From Melghirimyces thermohalophilus (GTDB taxonomy: Bacteria; Bacillota; Bacilli; Thermoactinomycetales; DSM-45169), in contig NZ_FMZA01000007.1 in NCBI RefSeq assembly GCF_900102685.1, positions 1 through 64,000 of the forward strand: a DNA stretch of 64,000 bases, in the 5' to 3' direction. A program made the position numbers and the translations under genes. Shown piece after piece: positions 17,475 to 26,232 of the stretch. Numbering within the stretch: the first letter of the stretch is position 1; each line of letters opens with the position of its first letter. The notes below the pieces were generated by a model. That model saw nothing but the letters and a program-made list of their open reading frames with translations, ran no database searches and was not told where the DNA came from.

Positions 17475-18992
17475 ATGGCACAGGTGCGTGACCAATGGAC
17501 TACCCGGGCCGGTTTTATCTTGGCCGCGGTCGGTTCGGCGATCGGATTGGGCAACATATGGCGTTATCCTTATGTTGCCTATGAAAATGGCGGCGGGGCA
17601 TTTTTGATTCCTTACTTTTTCGCTCTGTTGACCGCTGGCATTCCGATTTTGCTGTTGGAGTATGTGTTGGGACATCGGAGCAGAGGTTCCAGCCCGATAT
17701 CCTATCGAAGGTTGTCGCAAAAGTGGGAATGGTTGGGTTGGTGGCAGGCGTTACTCGCCTTTGTGATCTCCACCTATTACATGATCATTTTGGCATGGGC
17801 GTTGTCCTACACGTGGTTTTCCTTCGGAACGCAGTGGGGGGAGGATACGGAAAGCTTCTTTTTCGGGCAATATCTCGGCTCCAACCAAGCGGAAGGATTT
17901 TGGGATATCGGCGGTTTGCAGTGGAGTGTCGTGATTCCGGTGGTGCTCCTGTGGGCCTTCGTCTATTTTGTGATGCGTAGACAGGCGCATCGGGGCATTG
18001 AGCGGATGGCACGGATCATGATGCCGATTTTGATCGGGATGATGGTGGTCTTCACCATCCGGGGCATCACCTTAGAGGGTGCCACTGCCGGGCTGAACGC
18101 CCTTTTGACCCCGGATTTCTCTGCCCTGACCGATCCTAATGTCTGGGTGGCAGCTTACGGTCAGGTCTTCTTCTCTCTCAGTGTCGGGTTTGCCACGATG
18201 ATCACCTACGCCAGCTATTTGAAGAAAGATGAAGATTTGGCCAACAGCGGCTTAATCGCAGCGTTTGCCAACAGCGGCTTTGAATTTATGGCCGCTATCG
18301 GGATCTTCGGAGCCCTCGGTTTTCTGGCGACTCAATCAGGCACGGAGGTCGAACATGTGGTGGGGCAAACCATCGGCTTGGCCTTCGTGATCTTTCCGCG
18401 GATTATCAGCGAACTGCCCTGGCTCAATTCTCTGTTTGGCGTCCTCTTCTTCGGTTCCCTCGTCTTTGCCGGGCTAACCTCCGTCGTCTCCCTGGTGGAA
18501 CCTTCCGTCTCCGCCATCCGTGACAAATTGGGTGTCGCCCGCACGACGGCAGTCAACTGGATATGCGGACTAGCGGCATTGGTAAGCCTCCTTTACGCCA
18601 CCAACGGCGGGCTTATCTATCTGGACGTTGTCGACCACTATCTCAACTCGTACGGGTTGTTGATCGGGGCGATCTTGATGGCGGTGGCCACAGCATGGAC
18701 GACGCGAAAAATCCGTGATTTGCAGGCTCACATCAATCAGGTGTCCGACATTCATATCGGAAACTGGTGGGTCCTGTGTGTCAGCGTGATCACCCCCCTT
18801 GTGTTAATCGTGATGACCGGATTGAATATCGTGGACGAGTGGAAGGTTCCCTATGGGGGATACGAAATTTCGGGCTTGCTTGTCATCGGTTGGGGTTCCT
18901 TGATTATCACGGTGATCGCTGCCGTCATTTTCCAACGTTTAGCGTGGAAAACGGATGATGCACTGACCAGCCATGAAAAGGAGGGTGCGTAA
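17475..18992 (+). CDS. Neurotransmitter:sodium symporter family transporter, second copy
   Basis: A 505-residue paralogue of the upstream transporter with the same signature (GNIWRYPYVAYENGGGAF) and TM6 segment (YGQVFFSLSVGFATMITYASY). I start it at ATG 17475, with AAGGGGG six bases upstream, rather than the longer frame from 17424. It likely arose by tandem duplication of a transporter plus small-subunit unit. Different loops suggest a shift in substrate among amino acids, but specificity cannot be read from sequence by eye. Confidence 0.9.
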   Translation: MAQVRDQWTTRAGFILAAVGSAIGLGNIWRYPYVAYENGGGAFLIPYFFALLTAGIPILLLEYVLGHRSRGSSPISYRRLSQKWEWLGWWQALLAFVISTYYMIILAWALSYTWFSFGTQWGEDTESFFFGQYLGSNQAEGFWDIGGLQWSVVIPVVLLWAFVYFVMRRQAHRGIERMARIMMPILIGMMVVFTIRGITLEGATAGLNALLTPDFSALTDPNVWVAAYGQVFFSLSVGFATMITYASYLKKDEDLANSGLIAAFANSGFEFMAAIGIFGALGFLATQSGTEVEHVVGQTIGLAFVIFPRIISELPWLNSLFGVLFFGSLVFAGLTSVVSLVEPSVSAIRDKLGVARTTAVNWICGLAALVSLLYATNGGLIYLDVVDHYLNSYGLLIGAILMAVATAWTTRKIRDLQAHINQVSDIHIGNWWVLCVSVITPLVLIVMTGLNIVDEWKVPYGGYEISGLLVIGWGSLIITVIAAVIFQRLAWKTDDALTSHEKEGA

Positions 18993-19100
18993 GTGAACGC
19001 CAGTGCCTGGGTGATGTTTTTCATCGGAGCGGTCGGCCTCTGGGGAGGTTTTGCTTATTTCCTCTGGATCGCGTACAAAACCAACAAAGAAAAAGTTTGA
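18993..19100 (+). CDS. NSS transporter small subunit (MetS type), 35 residues
   Basis: The second microprotein, from GTG 18993, directly abutting the TAA of the transporter. It shares IGAVGLWGG-AYFL--AY with the 38-residue protein at 17195 and ends in a lysine-rich tail (KTNKEKV). GGAGGGT precedes the start. One membrane helix is predicted, with the charged end probably cytoplasmic. Confidence 0.85.
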   Translation: MNASAWVMFFIGAVGLWGGFAYFLWIAYKTNKEKV

Positions 19101-19104
19101 GCCA

Positions 19105-19136
19105 AAAAAGGTCCCCCATTATCGGGGGACGCTTTT
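19105..19136. terminator. Bidirectional terminator after the second NSS unit
   Basis: GTCCCCC (19111-19117) pairs with GGGGGAC (19124-19130). An A-run precedes and GCTTTTA follows, and it lies between convergent genes. Confidence 0.75.
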
Positions 19137-20151
19137 ACTTTCGTATCTTCTTTTTCTGTCGCAGCTGTTTGTATTCAGACCGTTCCCAGGCCTTTAAAAA
19201 GGGATAAGGGTCGAAGGAAAAGGTATTTCGTCCGTTAAACTTGTACATCCCGTAATGAAGGTGAGGGGGGAATTTCCCTGATGTTCCCGGCGGACCGTAT
19301 CCGGTGGATCCGACAAATCCGATCACTTGCCCCGGCTGAACCACATCCCCTTTTTTGAGTCCTTTGCTGTATCTCGAGAGGTGGGCATAATAATGATAAT
19401 TGTTTCGGATATCCCGGATGCCGATACGCCAACCGCCGTAGCGGTTCCACCCTTTCAATTCCACATATCCGTAGCTGGTGCTTTTTACCGGGGTTCCATA
19501 ATCGGCAAATATGTCCGTTCCTTCATGTATGCGAAGTCCGCCCCATCCCCGTCGGTCCCCCCAGGTGTTGTGGTAGGTGTAGTTATAACGGAGAGGCATG
19601 ATAAAGCTCTTTTTATTGAGCTCAGTGGTTCCGAAATGGCGGTAAATTTTGGCGATGTGGGTGATCAGATCGACAGAGACCGGGTGTTGGTAGTACTCCC
19701 ACAATGCGATGCGGATATCGTCCTCGGTAGCACCGTGGCGGGACAGATATTGCGTCACCGTATACAAGACATCGGCGGCATTGGTTGCATCCGCTTTTCC
19801 GTCGCCGTTGCCGTCTCTGCCGATCCCCCCAAAGAAACGGATCGATTCCGGGACCGTGTCAAAGGGATCCGGATTGGTCATTCCACTCCAGCGTTTGGGT
19901 GGAATGATAATAGAAACCAAACCTTTCCGCTCTTTCAAACCGGGTCGGGCTCGTTGGATATTCCGTTCGTATTGATCCATGGCCGCCAGGTAGTACCAAG
20001 GGACGCCGGTCAGCAAATCCATTTTTTCGAAGAGTGCCTGTCGGTCCACTTCAAAAGAGTTTTCCGCAGACGCTTTCACTGTGGAACCCGGCCAGGCGGT
20101 AAGGGATAAGGCGATTATTAAGATGGAGGAAAGAAGTTTTCTTAACATCAT
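19135..20151 (-). CDS. lytH: M23 metallopeptidase, LytH/YunA-like
   Basis: A secreted peptidoglycan hydrolase: signal peptide up to about SLTAWPGSTVKA, a lysozyme/transglycosylase-like helical region (AADVLYTVTQYLSRHG, ALWEYYQHPVSVD), then an M23 domain with zinc ligands in HEGTDIFADYGTPV and HLHYGMY. In B. subtilis, LytH (YunA) is a sporulation-specific L-Ala-D-Glu peptidase that trims cortex peptidoglycan, and its gene lies next to lipA as here. An EF-hand-like stretch (DGNGDGKAD) is visible. ATG 20151 is preferred; GTG 20157 is possible. The ortholog call rests on architecture and synteny. Confidence 0.75.
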   Translation of the reverse strand: MMLRKLLSSILIIALSLTAWPGSTVKASAENSFEVDRQALFEKMDLLTGVPWYYLAAMDQYERNIQRARPGLKERKGLVSIIIPPKRWSGMTNPDPFDTVPESIRFFGGIGRDGNGDGKADATNAADVLYTVTQYLSRHGATEDDIRIALWEYYQHPVSVDLITHIAKIYRHFGTTELNKKSFIMPLRYNYTYHNTWGDRRGWGGLRIHEGTDIFADYGTPVKSTSYGYVELKGWNRYGGWRIGIRDIRNNYHYYAHLSRYSKGLKKGDVVQPGQVIGFVGSTGYGPPGTSGKFPPHLHYGMYKFNGRNTFSFDPYPFLKAWERSEYKQLRQKKKIRK

Positions 20152-20430
20152 CGTCACACCGCTTTTAACCTGATTATCCGTTATTGTGCTTAAAAATAAG
20201 GTTTTGATTTTGGTATTTGGTGGGTGGGATGTGTGCGGATTTCGGTGTGGAAAACAGGATTAAGAGGAGGCGATCGGGGGAAGGTTCTTAAAGAATCCAC
20301 TTCGATTCAGAGCAAAGGGCACTCTTCCGGCCGATTCAACAAAAGATATGTTACACTGTGGGTGACATGGGCCGGATCAAAACAGCCAGCTGCCCCGTCG
20401 GAAGTACCTACATAACAGGAGGTCAGGTCT

Positions 20431-21327
20431 GTGGAATACCAGTTTAAGCGAAAGCCGGAATGGTTGAAAACGAAATTAACGGTAAACAAAAATTACCGGG
20501 AAATCAAAAAAATGATGCGAGGGAAAACCCTCCACACCGTTTGTGAGGAAGCGAAGTGCCCCAATATCCATGAATGCTGGGCGGTACACCGGACTGCCAC
20601 CTTCATGATCCTGGGAGATATCTGCACCCGGGCATGCCGCTTCTGTGCAGTCAAGACCGGCTTGCCGACAGAGCTGGATTGGCAAGAGCCGGAACGCGTG
20701 GCCGAGGCAGTAGAGCAGATGGGGCTGAAGCATACGGTGATCACCTCAGTGGCCCGTGATGATTTGCAGGATGGAGGCGCCGCCATTTTTGCGGCAACGA
20801 TCCAAGCGGTCCGCAAGCGAAACCCCTTGACCAGTGTCGAAGTGCTGATCCCGGATTTTAAAGGAAACTGGGAGGCGCTAAAAACAGTGATGGATGCCCG
20901 TCCGGACGTGTTGAACCACAATGTGGAGACGGTCCGCCGGCGCACCAAGAAGGTTCGTTCTAAAGCGACCTATGATCGCTCTTTGGAGCTGTTGAGAAAG
21001 GCGAAGGAATTTCAACCGGACATCCCTACGAAATCCAGCCTGATGATCGGTGTAGGGGAAGAGTGGGATGAAATCCTGGAAACCATGGATGATCTTCGGG
21101 AAGTGGATTGCAACATCATGACCATCGGACAATATCTGCAGCCGACTAAAAAGCACTTAAATCTGGTGAAATATTACACCCCGCAGGAATTTGCCCAACT
21201 GAAAGAAGAGGGAATGCGGCGCGGATTCGATCACGTTGAATCCGGTCCTTTGGTTCGCAGCTCCTACCATGCTCGGGAGCAGGTGGAAGCGGCACAGGGA
21301 CGTATCCAGCAGGCTAAAGCGCAATGA
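20431..21327 (+). CDS. lipA: Lipoyl synthase
   Basis: A radical-SAM enzyme that inserts two sulfurs into octanoyl groups on carrier domains to make lipoate. It has the N-terminal auxiliary cluster motif [12 protein letters not shown] (Cys38, 43, 49) and the radical-SAM motif CTRACRFC (Cys65, 69, 72), plus the C-terminal [11 protein letters not shown] with the Ser that ligates the auxiliary cluster. At 298 residues it is the usual length. The GTG start at 20431 has AGGAGGT upstream. It is divergent from the LytH-like gene, as in Bacillus. Confidence 0.97.
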   Translation: MEYQFKRKPEWLKTKLTVNKNYREIKKMMRGKTLHTVCEEAKCPNIHECWAVHRTATFMILGDICTRACRFCAVKTGLPTELDWQEPERVAEAVEQMGLKHTVITSVARDDLQDGGAAIFAATIQAVRKRNPLTSVEVLIPDFKGNWEALKTVMDARPDVLNHNVETVRRRTKKVRSKATYDRSLELLRKAKEFQPDIPTKSSLMIGVGEEWDEILETMDDLREVDCNIMTIGQYLQPTKKHLNLVKYYTPQEFAQLKEEGMRRGFDHVESGPLVRSSYHAREQVEAAQGRIQQAKAQ

Positions 21328-21333
21328 GTGAAG

Positions 21334-21371
21334 AAAAAACAGCCTTTTCCCATACGGGGAGGCTGTTTTTT
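21334..21371. terminator. Bidirectional terminator between lipA and the sporulation lipoprotein
   Basis: AAAAAACAGCC (21334-21344) pairs with GGCTGTTTTTT (21361-21371), and an inner TCCC/GGGA stem extends the hairpin. It serves lipA and the convergent lipoprotein gene. Confidence 0.9.
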
Positions 21372-21377
21372 TATCAG

Positions 21378-21992
21378 TCAGTCATTCCGATTGTCTACGG
21401 TTCCTGGAGACGGGTGGTCAGGAATATGTTTATTCATGGGGTTCCCTCGTTTCATTCGCTCGACCAACCCTTCCATCCGATCATCAGTCATGCGGATATG
21501 CTGTTGGGATCCCTTGCCGATCCGGTTCAGCTGATTCCGAACTTCCGGATCCCCGGTTACATAAACCCGGTAGTACCGGGGCGTTAAACTCCAGGCTGTC
21601 CGGCGAACCTCATGCAAAATCTTGTCACTCACTTTGCCTTTTCCGCTTTTCACGCCGATCAATACTTTGTCATCTGTCACCACCACTGTGGCATCATCCA
21701 CTTGCGGAAGCCGGGTTGACAGGTTGGAAATTTGTTTCGCCAGCGCGCTCCGGCTGAAATAGACATCGTTTTGGCCTGAGTTGGAGCCCTTGTTTCCTTG
21801 TTGGCGGCTAAATCCGATCTCATCGTAGCGATCCGTCCGAGGTATATGCCCTTGATTGTTTACAAAGTCGTATCCTTCACGCCTGGCATTTGGGTTTAAT
21901 GATTCCTCTTTATTGTCATCGGTTTCCCCTGGTGTACTACAAGCGGATAAAGCCAGAGAGAGGACCATCAAGGGAATCAACCACCGTTTCAC
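21378..21992 (-). CDS. YhcN/YlaJ-family sporulation lipoprotein (YutC-like)
   Basis: A 204-residue lipoprotein. GTG 21992, preceded by AGGAGGTG, gives a signal with lipobox ALSAC (Cys18). The body has the YhcN/YlaJ motif region: LAKQISNLSTRLPQVDDA, VVVTDDKVLIGV and YRVYVTGDPEV. These proteins are found in spores and affect germination or spore stability in Bacillus. Position between lipA and a YutD gene matches yutC. The longer upstream frame lacks coding character. Confidence 0.8.
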   Translation of the reverse strand: MKRWLIPLMVLSLALSACSTPGETDDNKEESLNPNARREGYDFVNNQGHIPRTDRYDEIGFSRQQGNKGSNSGQNDVYFSRSALAKQISNLSTRLPQVDDATVVVTDDKVLIGVKSGKGKVSDKILHEVRRTAWSLTPRYYRVYVTGDPEVRNQLNRIGKGSQQHIRMTDDRMEGLVERMKRGNPMNKHIPDHPSPGTVDNRND

Positions 21993-22146
21993 CGCACAAT
22001 CACCTCCTGGTGTTAGCCTCTCCCTGACAACGGCCATTTTTTCTTGGGAAAAGAAGGATTTTCTGCCGCTTTTAACGAAATTCCCCCGATAGAAGGCATT
22101 GTGGTAACATAAAACGATAGAAAAAGAACATGTTGAGGGGTCGTTC

Positions 22147-22488
22147 ATGGAAAGGTTTGAATTGAAAGGAAAGCTCTTTGAGGTGATGATCAACCGCAAA
22201 GATGGATGGAATCCGGAGGCATTTTCCAAGCGGTACAGCGAAATACTGGATAAATACGATTACATCGTCGGGGATTGGGGCTATGGCCAACTGCGTTTAA
22301 AGGGATTTTTCTCCGACTCGCATCCCAAGGTCAGCCGAGAAACGCGGTTTGCACACGTGGATGAGTACATCCATGAATTTTGCAATTTTGGCTGCGCCTA
22401 CTTTGTTTTGCGCCGTCTCAATCCGGTCAAACCTCACTCCTCCCGCAACGGAAAACACCGGGCACGTCGTTCCTCCCGGATGAAATAA
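22147..22488 (+). CDS. yutD: YutD family protein
   Basis: A 113-residue conserved Bacillota protein (DUF1027/YutD). Recognisable segments are FELKGKLFEVMINRKDGWN, DYIVGDWGYGQLRLKGF and FCNFGCAYFVLRRL. It has an acidic-aromatic core and a basic tail (KHRARRSSRMK). Function is not established. GAGGGGT lies five bases before the ATG. Synteny with lipA and YutC supports the call. Confidence 0.85.
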   Translation: MERFELKGKLFEVMINRKDGWNPEAFSKRYSEILDKYDYIVGDWGYGQLRLKGFFSDSHPKVSRETRFAHVDEYIHEFCNFGCAYFVLRRLNPVKPHSSRNGKHRARRSSRMK

Positions 22489-22521
22489 AAACCGACGCCA
22501 TCATCATGGCGTCGGTTTTTT
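22488..22521. terminator. Bidirectional terminator after yutD
   Basis: Perfect 13-bp arms AAAACCGACGCCA (22488-22500) and TGGCGTCGGTTTT (22507-22519), six-base loop, T-run after. Shared by convergent genes. Confidence 0.9.
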
Positions 22522-22784
22522 TATTCTTCATTCTGGTTGGGATCATCGTGAGTGGGATGGCTGCCGGGCACTTGCCGGGGAATCCCTTCATGAAAATCCC
22601 GCATTTCATAGGTATACTGGGGAGCAGCATGTTGGCTGGGCCGCCAGGGAGACTCCTTGCCCAAGACATCTTCGTTCGTGGAGGCTCCGTAAGGCCCTTC
22701 GGGAAACTCCTCAAAGAACAACTGATTCCGCTGGGATTGCACCGTTTTTACATCGTGATGGGATCTTTTTTTGCGACGAAACAT
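22521..22784 (-). CDS. Small conserved Bacilli protein of unknown function
   Basis: An 87-residue hydrophilic protein beginning MFRRKKRSHHDVKTVQSQR and containing LFFEEFPEGPYGAS, a pattern I associate with small 'cytosolic protein' families in spore-forming Bacilli. It has no signal, helix or Cys motif, and a His/Asp/Asn-rich tail. GAGGTGG sits six bases before ATG 22784; ATG 22787 is adjacent. No function can be assigned. Confidence 0.65.
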   Translation of the reverse strand: MFRRKKRSHHDVKTVQSQRNQLFFEEFPEGPYGASTNEDVLGKESPWRPSQHAAPQYTYEMRDFHEGIPRQVPGSHPTHDDPNQNEE

Positions 22785-22852
22785 CATCAACCACCTCAAC
22801 ATTACCCTGTGCGTGGAGGGGGTTGATTATGTGGGGGATAAGGGTCCCCCTT

Positions 22853-23125
22853 TTAGAAAAAGGTGGAGAGGTACTGTTTCAGTTCTTCTGCTTCGTCTTC
22901 GCCGATATCGTAAACGCGTTCCAGGTAGCCCGGTTCTTCCAGGTCGTCAGGGCCGATGATGGCAAATCGATTGGATTGAATATTGAAAACGATCATTTTT
23001 CCATAGAAACGATCAGTCATCGTGATCCCCAGGTCGAAGCGGTTGGTTTCGCCCATAAAGCTGACAAATCGGGTTTGTGTCTCTTCGTTTTCGTCGTACA
23101 GAAAGAAGAAATCGCCGTTAGACAT
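22853..23125 (-). CDS. DUF3055-type protein
   Basis: A 90-residue acidic protein, MSNGDFFFLYDENEETQTR, with RFYGKMIVFNIQSNRFAIIG and a C-terminal helix (EDEAEELKQYL). It matches the SAV0927-like DUF3055 family found in Bacillales. AGGAGACC precedes ATG 23125. Function unknown. Lies head-to-tail with the MerR-type gene, 75 bases apart. Confidence 0.7.
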   Translation of the reverse strand: MSNGDFFFLYDENEETQTRFVSFMGETNRFDLGITMTDRFYGKMIVFNIQSNRFAIIGPDDLEEPGYLERVYDIGEDEAEELKQYLSTFF

Positions 23126-23200
23126 GGGAAGGTCTCCTTTTTTCTCGGATCTTCCCTTCATTATACCGAAAACTGATGGTTCCTCCACCCACTTTCCCGA

Positions 23201-23857
23201 CTAAAAGATCCCCAGAAAACGGGTTCGCCTTTGTCGTCGGGGGGTGAGTTGTTGTGGTTCCGAAGTGGCAGACGCCAACCGATGGGAGAAGGTGGCGTTT
23301 CTCAGTTCCACCTTCAACTGTTCCTGTTTCTTACCGATTTCATCCATCATGTGCTGCACCGTAGCCACCGGCAACATGTTTTGCTGACTAGACAACACTT
23401 TGGTCTCCATTTCCTCCATCATGTCAAACATGGTGAAGACATGGTCTTCCAGTTGATCGAGGCGACTAAACACCGTCTCCATCATTTCCCCGATCTCGTC
23501 TATACTGCCGACCAGTCGATGGACCGGATACTCGCTTCCAAAGGGCATCTTCGGAGCTTCCGGTTGCGGTTCGGGGTTTGCCTGATCCTGGGCGGGGACG
23601 GGCCGCTCCATTTCCCATTTTCCTTCTTTGATCAAGTCCTGCCGGATCTGCCGCATGGACTTGTTCGATTCCTGCAGTCGTTGTTGGATGTCGTTCAGCC
23701 GCTGAAAGCCTTCCGGTGACAATAGATAATGTCCACGGTCATTCACTTCGGGGCAGATGTATTCTTCAAAAGCGTCAATCCATTTTCTTACCGTACGTGC
23801 ATGAACGTGGAGGCGATCGGCGGCCTCCTTGGTGGAAATGCGCGCCTCTTCGGACAT
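23201..23857 (-). CDS. MerR-type HTH protein with coiled coil (RacA-like architecture)
   Basis: A 218-residue protein. The N-terminal winged helix (ISTKEAADRLHVHARTVRKW, then GHYLLSPEGFQRL) is MerR-like. A helical middle (LNDIQQRLQESNKSMRQIRQ) and a long C-terminal coiled coil (FSRLDQLEDHVFTMFDMME, IGKKQEQLKVEL) follow, ending in a basic stretch (TPRRQRRTR). No effector domain is seen. This arrangement resembles RacA, which links the chromosome origin region to the cell pole during sporulation, but similarity outside the HTH is weak. GGGAGGTT precedes ATG 23857. Could instead be an ordinary local regulator. Confidence 0.7.
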   Translation of the reverse strand: MSEEARISTKEAADRLHVHARTVRKWIDAFEEYICPEVNDRGHYLLSPEGFQRLNDIQQRLQESNKSMRQIRQDLIKEGKWEMERPVPAQDQANPEPQPEAPKMPFGSEYPVHRLVGSIDEIGEMMETVFSRLDQLEDHVFTMFDMMEEMETKVLSSQQNMLPVATVQHMMDEIGKKQEQLKVELRNATFSHRLASATSEPQQLTPRRQRRTRFLGIF

Positions 23858-24151
23858 ACGATAACCTCCCCGATTTTCGGATTCACCACATGGATTCGGG
23901 GAAGTGGGGCGGAATCCTTCCCTGGCGACAAAGGATGCCAACCTGTGACAAACAAAGCGGGGAGTTGACAAGGTTTTCCGGAAGGGATGGAAAAGGGAGC
24001 GAAGTCGGTTACCAAAATCCCCCCGGTTAGGTGCCGATGTGGTCCGCTTGAACCATTCAGGCAGGGGAGTGCTAGTGATGTTCTCCTAACGCTTCGGATC
24101 TCTTCTCAGACGCTTTTTTTGTGACAGGTGTGGGGTTCTTCCAGGAACAAA

Positions 24152-24173
24152 ACAGTCCCCCGAAGGGGACTGT
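24152..24173 (-). terminator. Terminator of the acyltransferase gene
   Basis: ACAGTCCCC (24152-24160) pairs with GGGGACTGT (24165-24173) with a tetraloop. On the minus strand it is followed by TTTTG. Confidence 0.75.
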
Positions 24174-24183
24174 CGATTGGCGC

Positions 24184-25254
24184 TCAATAGGCGGCTTTAT
24201 TCAGCTTTCGTTGTTCCTGTTTGTGGAAGATCCAGTCCATTTTCGGTTGAACCAAGGGCCGGAACAGGTTTTGCACCCAGCGGGAGGAAAGGAAGAAGGT
24301 TAATCCGATGGCTGCGATCGTCGCTACGATATACAGGGTAGGTCCGGCAAACTTGTCATCCACATCGAGAGCATCATAAAACTTGATGAAAAACCCGTGT
24401 AATAGGTACACATACAAGGAGCGGCTGCCCAATTCGCTCACAAAGGTTTTTCCCCGGGGAATCACGGCCAGAAAGAGTGCGGAAGCTACCAGCGCCAGCC
24501 CGATAAAGCCGAGTCGGATCATTCCCGCGTACCATTCGGGATGGTTCAGATCCTCGTAGGGGAAAACAAAATAGAGCCAGCGACGAAAATCCAGGTCGAT
24601 TGAGGAATGAAATTCCAGACCGTACATCATGAGGAACAGCAATACGCCCCCGATGATGCCTATCACCCGTTTGGTGGGCGAGAACAATCGCTCAAAATGT
24701 TCCCGTTTCAGATAGAACCCCAACAGGAAAAAGGGGAAAAAGGCGATGGTGCGGGAGAGGCTCAAAAAGCTGTCTGCATCGTCGATATAGCCGATGGCGA
24801 TGGACAGCGCCAAGGCAATCAGCAAAGGGTATTTAAGGTTGACGAAAAAAGGAAGCATCAAGCGCCAGAAAAATAGACTGAACAGAAACCACATGATCCA
24901 ATACGGTTCCAGAATTGTGAACTCCAGGGAGTCGGTTCGGTAAATGAGGTGATCGTAGAATGAGTACAAGATCTCAAAGATGAAATAGGGAACCAACACG
25001 GTCGTGATCAGTTTTTTGTTTTGCCCTTCTTTATTAAAGTTTTTGGCGAAATACCCCGAAACTAGGATGAACAGGGGCATGTGTAAGGTGTAGATAGACA
25101 GATAAACCCCTTTAATAATCGGACTTTCATCGATTAAAGGGCGGTAGGTATGCCCGAGAACAACCAGCATAATCAAAAAGAATTTGACATTGTCGAAATA
25201 GTAATCCCGTTTTCGGGGAGTTTTCTGCTGAAGAGAATCAGTTTGTGCCGTCAT
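24184..25254 (-). CDS. Acyltransferase family 3 membrane protein
   Basis: A 356-residue integral membrane O-acyltransferase. It begins DYYFDNVKFFLIMLVVLGHT, the conserved first helix with the catalytic-type His of the family (VVLGHTY), and has about ten hydrophobic segments including YTLHMPLFILVSGYF. Such proteins transfer acetyl groups to extracellular sugars or lipids (fucose 4-O-acetylase or OafA-like). No polysaccharide genes adjoin, so the acceptor is unknown. The ribosome site at ATG 25254 is weak. Confidence 0.8.
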   Translation of the reverse strand: MTAQTDSLQQKTPRKRDYYFDNVKFFLIMLVVLGHTYRPLIDESPIIKGVYLSIYTLHMPLFILVSGYFAKNFNKEGQNKKLITTVLVPYFIFEILYSFYDHLIYRTDSLEFTILEPYWIMWFLFSLFFWRLMLPFFVNLKYPLLIALALSIAIGYIDDADSFLSLSRTIAFFPFFLLGFYLKREHFERLFSPTKRVIGIIGGVLLFLMMYGLEFHSSIDLDFRRWLYFVFPYEDLNHPEWYAGMIRLGFIGLALVASALFLAVIPRGKTFVSELGSRSLYVYLLHGFFIKFYDALDVDDKFAGPTLYIVATIAAIGLTFFLSSRWVQNLFRPLVQPKMDWIFHKQEQRKLNKAAY

Positions 25255-25424
25255 AATGTTTCAGCGAACCCCCTATAAACCGCATAGTCGGCGGTTAAAA
25301 TTATATCTGAAAGACAAAAGAAACCCCTACTTAAAAAACGGGCTCCATCCTTTTGGGGTTTCACCCTTTTTTCGGTTGCGGAAACCTGCTGCCGGGGCGG
25401 ACATGATAGAATCAAAAGGGAATA

Positions 25425-25450
25425 GAAAAAACGGCCGGAATGCCGGCCGT
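25425..25450 (-). terminator. Terminator of the CotF-like gene
   Basis: ACGGCCGG (25431-25438) pairs with CCGGCCGT (25443-25450). On the minus strand TTTTTTC follows directly. Confidence 0.85.
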
Positions 25451-25464
25451 TATCCTGGGTCTCT

Positions 25465-25809
25465 TTATTGGTACGGAAACTGGGTTTGGTAGTTGGTAAA
25501 TTTTTGTGCCGCTTTGTCCACATTTTGCGGATCGGCGTTATCAAACTTATACCACCCTTTAGCATGCATCATGTTGAAAAGGTCCCGCTGACATTGGTGG
25601 ATGTCGGACAAGATATCCATTTGGGTCCGGTACAAGGTGTCAAAACTGGCTTCGTTTGCAGCGATATTGTAGGCCAGGAGCATATACTTTTCCATGGCCA
25701 ATACATCGTTGATCCGATCCCGGTCATTCATCTCCGGTCCCTTGATCTGGGGTATTTGAGATGTTTGGCTTTGGCTTGCGACCGATTGGTTTTGTGATTG
25801 GTTTTGCAT
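25465..25809 (-). CDS. CotF-family spore coat protein
   Basis: A 114-residue protein: a Gln/Ser-rich N-terminus (QNQSQNQSVASQSQTSQ), then the CotF-type helical core with MNDRDRINDVLAMEKYMLL, YNIAANEASFDTLYR and ILSDIHQCQRDLFN. It is similar in design to B. subtilis YhcQ/CotF-like proteins with ferritin-like helices. It lies 15 bases after the companion small gene, so both are likely expressed in the mother cell during sporulation. Specific coat location unknown. Confidence 0.8.
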   Translation of the reverse strand: MQNQSQNQSVASQSQTSQIPQIKGPEMNDRDRINDVLAMEKYMLLAYNIAANEASFDTLYRTQMDILSDIHQCQRDLFNMMHAKGWYKFDNADPQNVDKAAQKFTNYQTQFPYQ

Positions 25810-25824
25810 GGATCCTTTGCCTCC

Positions 25825-26088
25825 TTATTGACTCATATTGGGACCGCCCATGGTGGGATCCATTTGGGTTCCCGGCTGGTTCATCGGGGCGGTTTTGGTG
25901 TTTGCGGTGTTCATAAATTGCAGCAGCTGCTCGTAATGGCGCTGGTGCTTGCGACCGATATCGTCGATCAGTTGTTTGATCTGTGGATCCTGGCACTCTT
26001 GAGCGTAATGGTGGCATTTTTTGAAGGCCAGAAGCTCCCAAGACATTTCATCCTTGATATAGTTGAGATCTTTGGTACTCAATTGCAT
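25825..26088 (-). CDS. Small spore-coat-like helical protein, CotF partner
   Basis: An 87-residue protein with a ferritin-like helical segment (LNYIKDEMSWELLAFKKC, HYAQECQDPQIKQLIDD, RKHQRHYEQLLQFMN) and a Met/Pro/Gly-rich tail. The pattern matches the half-length partner of CotF-family genes common in spore formers. The pair with 25465 forms a short operon on the minus strand. AAAGG elements precede the ATG. The coat assignment is by family resemblance. Confidence 0.7.
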   Translation of the reverse strand: MQLSTKDLNYIKDEMSWELLAFKKCHHYAQECQDPQIKQLIDDIGRKHQRHYEQLLQFMNTANTKTAPMNQPGTQMDPTMGGPNMSQ

Positions 26089-26232
26089 CCTTTATTCGTC
26101 CTTTCCCCTCGGTGTTGGTTCCTTACTATTTTTAAATTGCGGCTAGAGATTATGCATAAGAGGGGGAATGGTTTTCTCCGGTGAAGGATGCGGGATATAA
26201 TAAAAGCAGTGAGAAAGAAAGGGGTTATCATC

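Noticed and set aside
19327-20109. 260-residue plus-strand ORF
   Set aside because: Antisense shadow of the LytH-like gene.
24030-24150. Possible tRNA-like stretch
   Set aside because: No acceptor stem, TTCGA arm or anticodon loop could be built.
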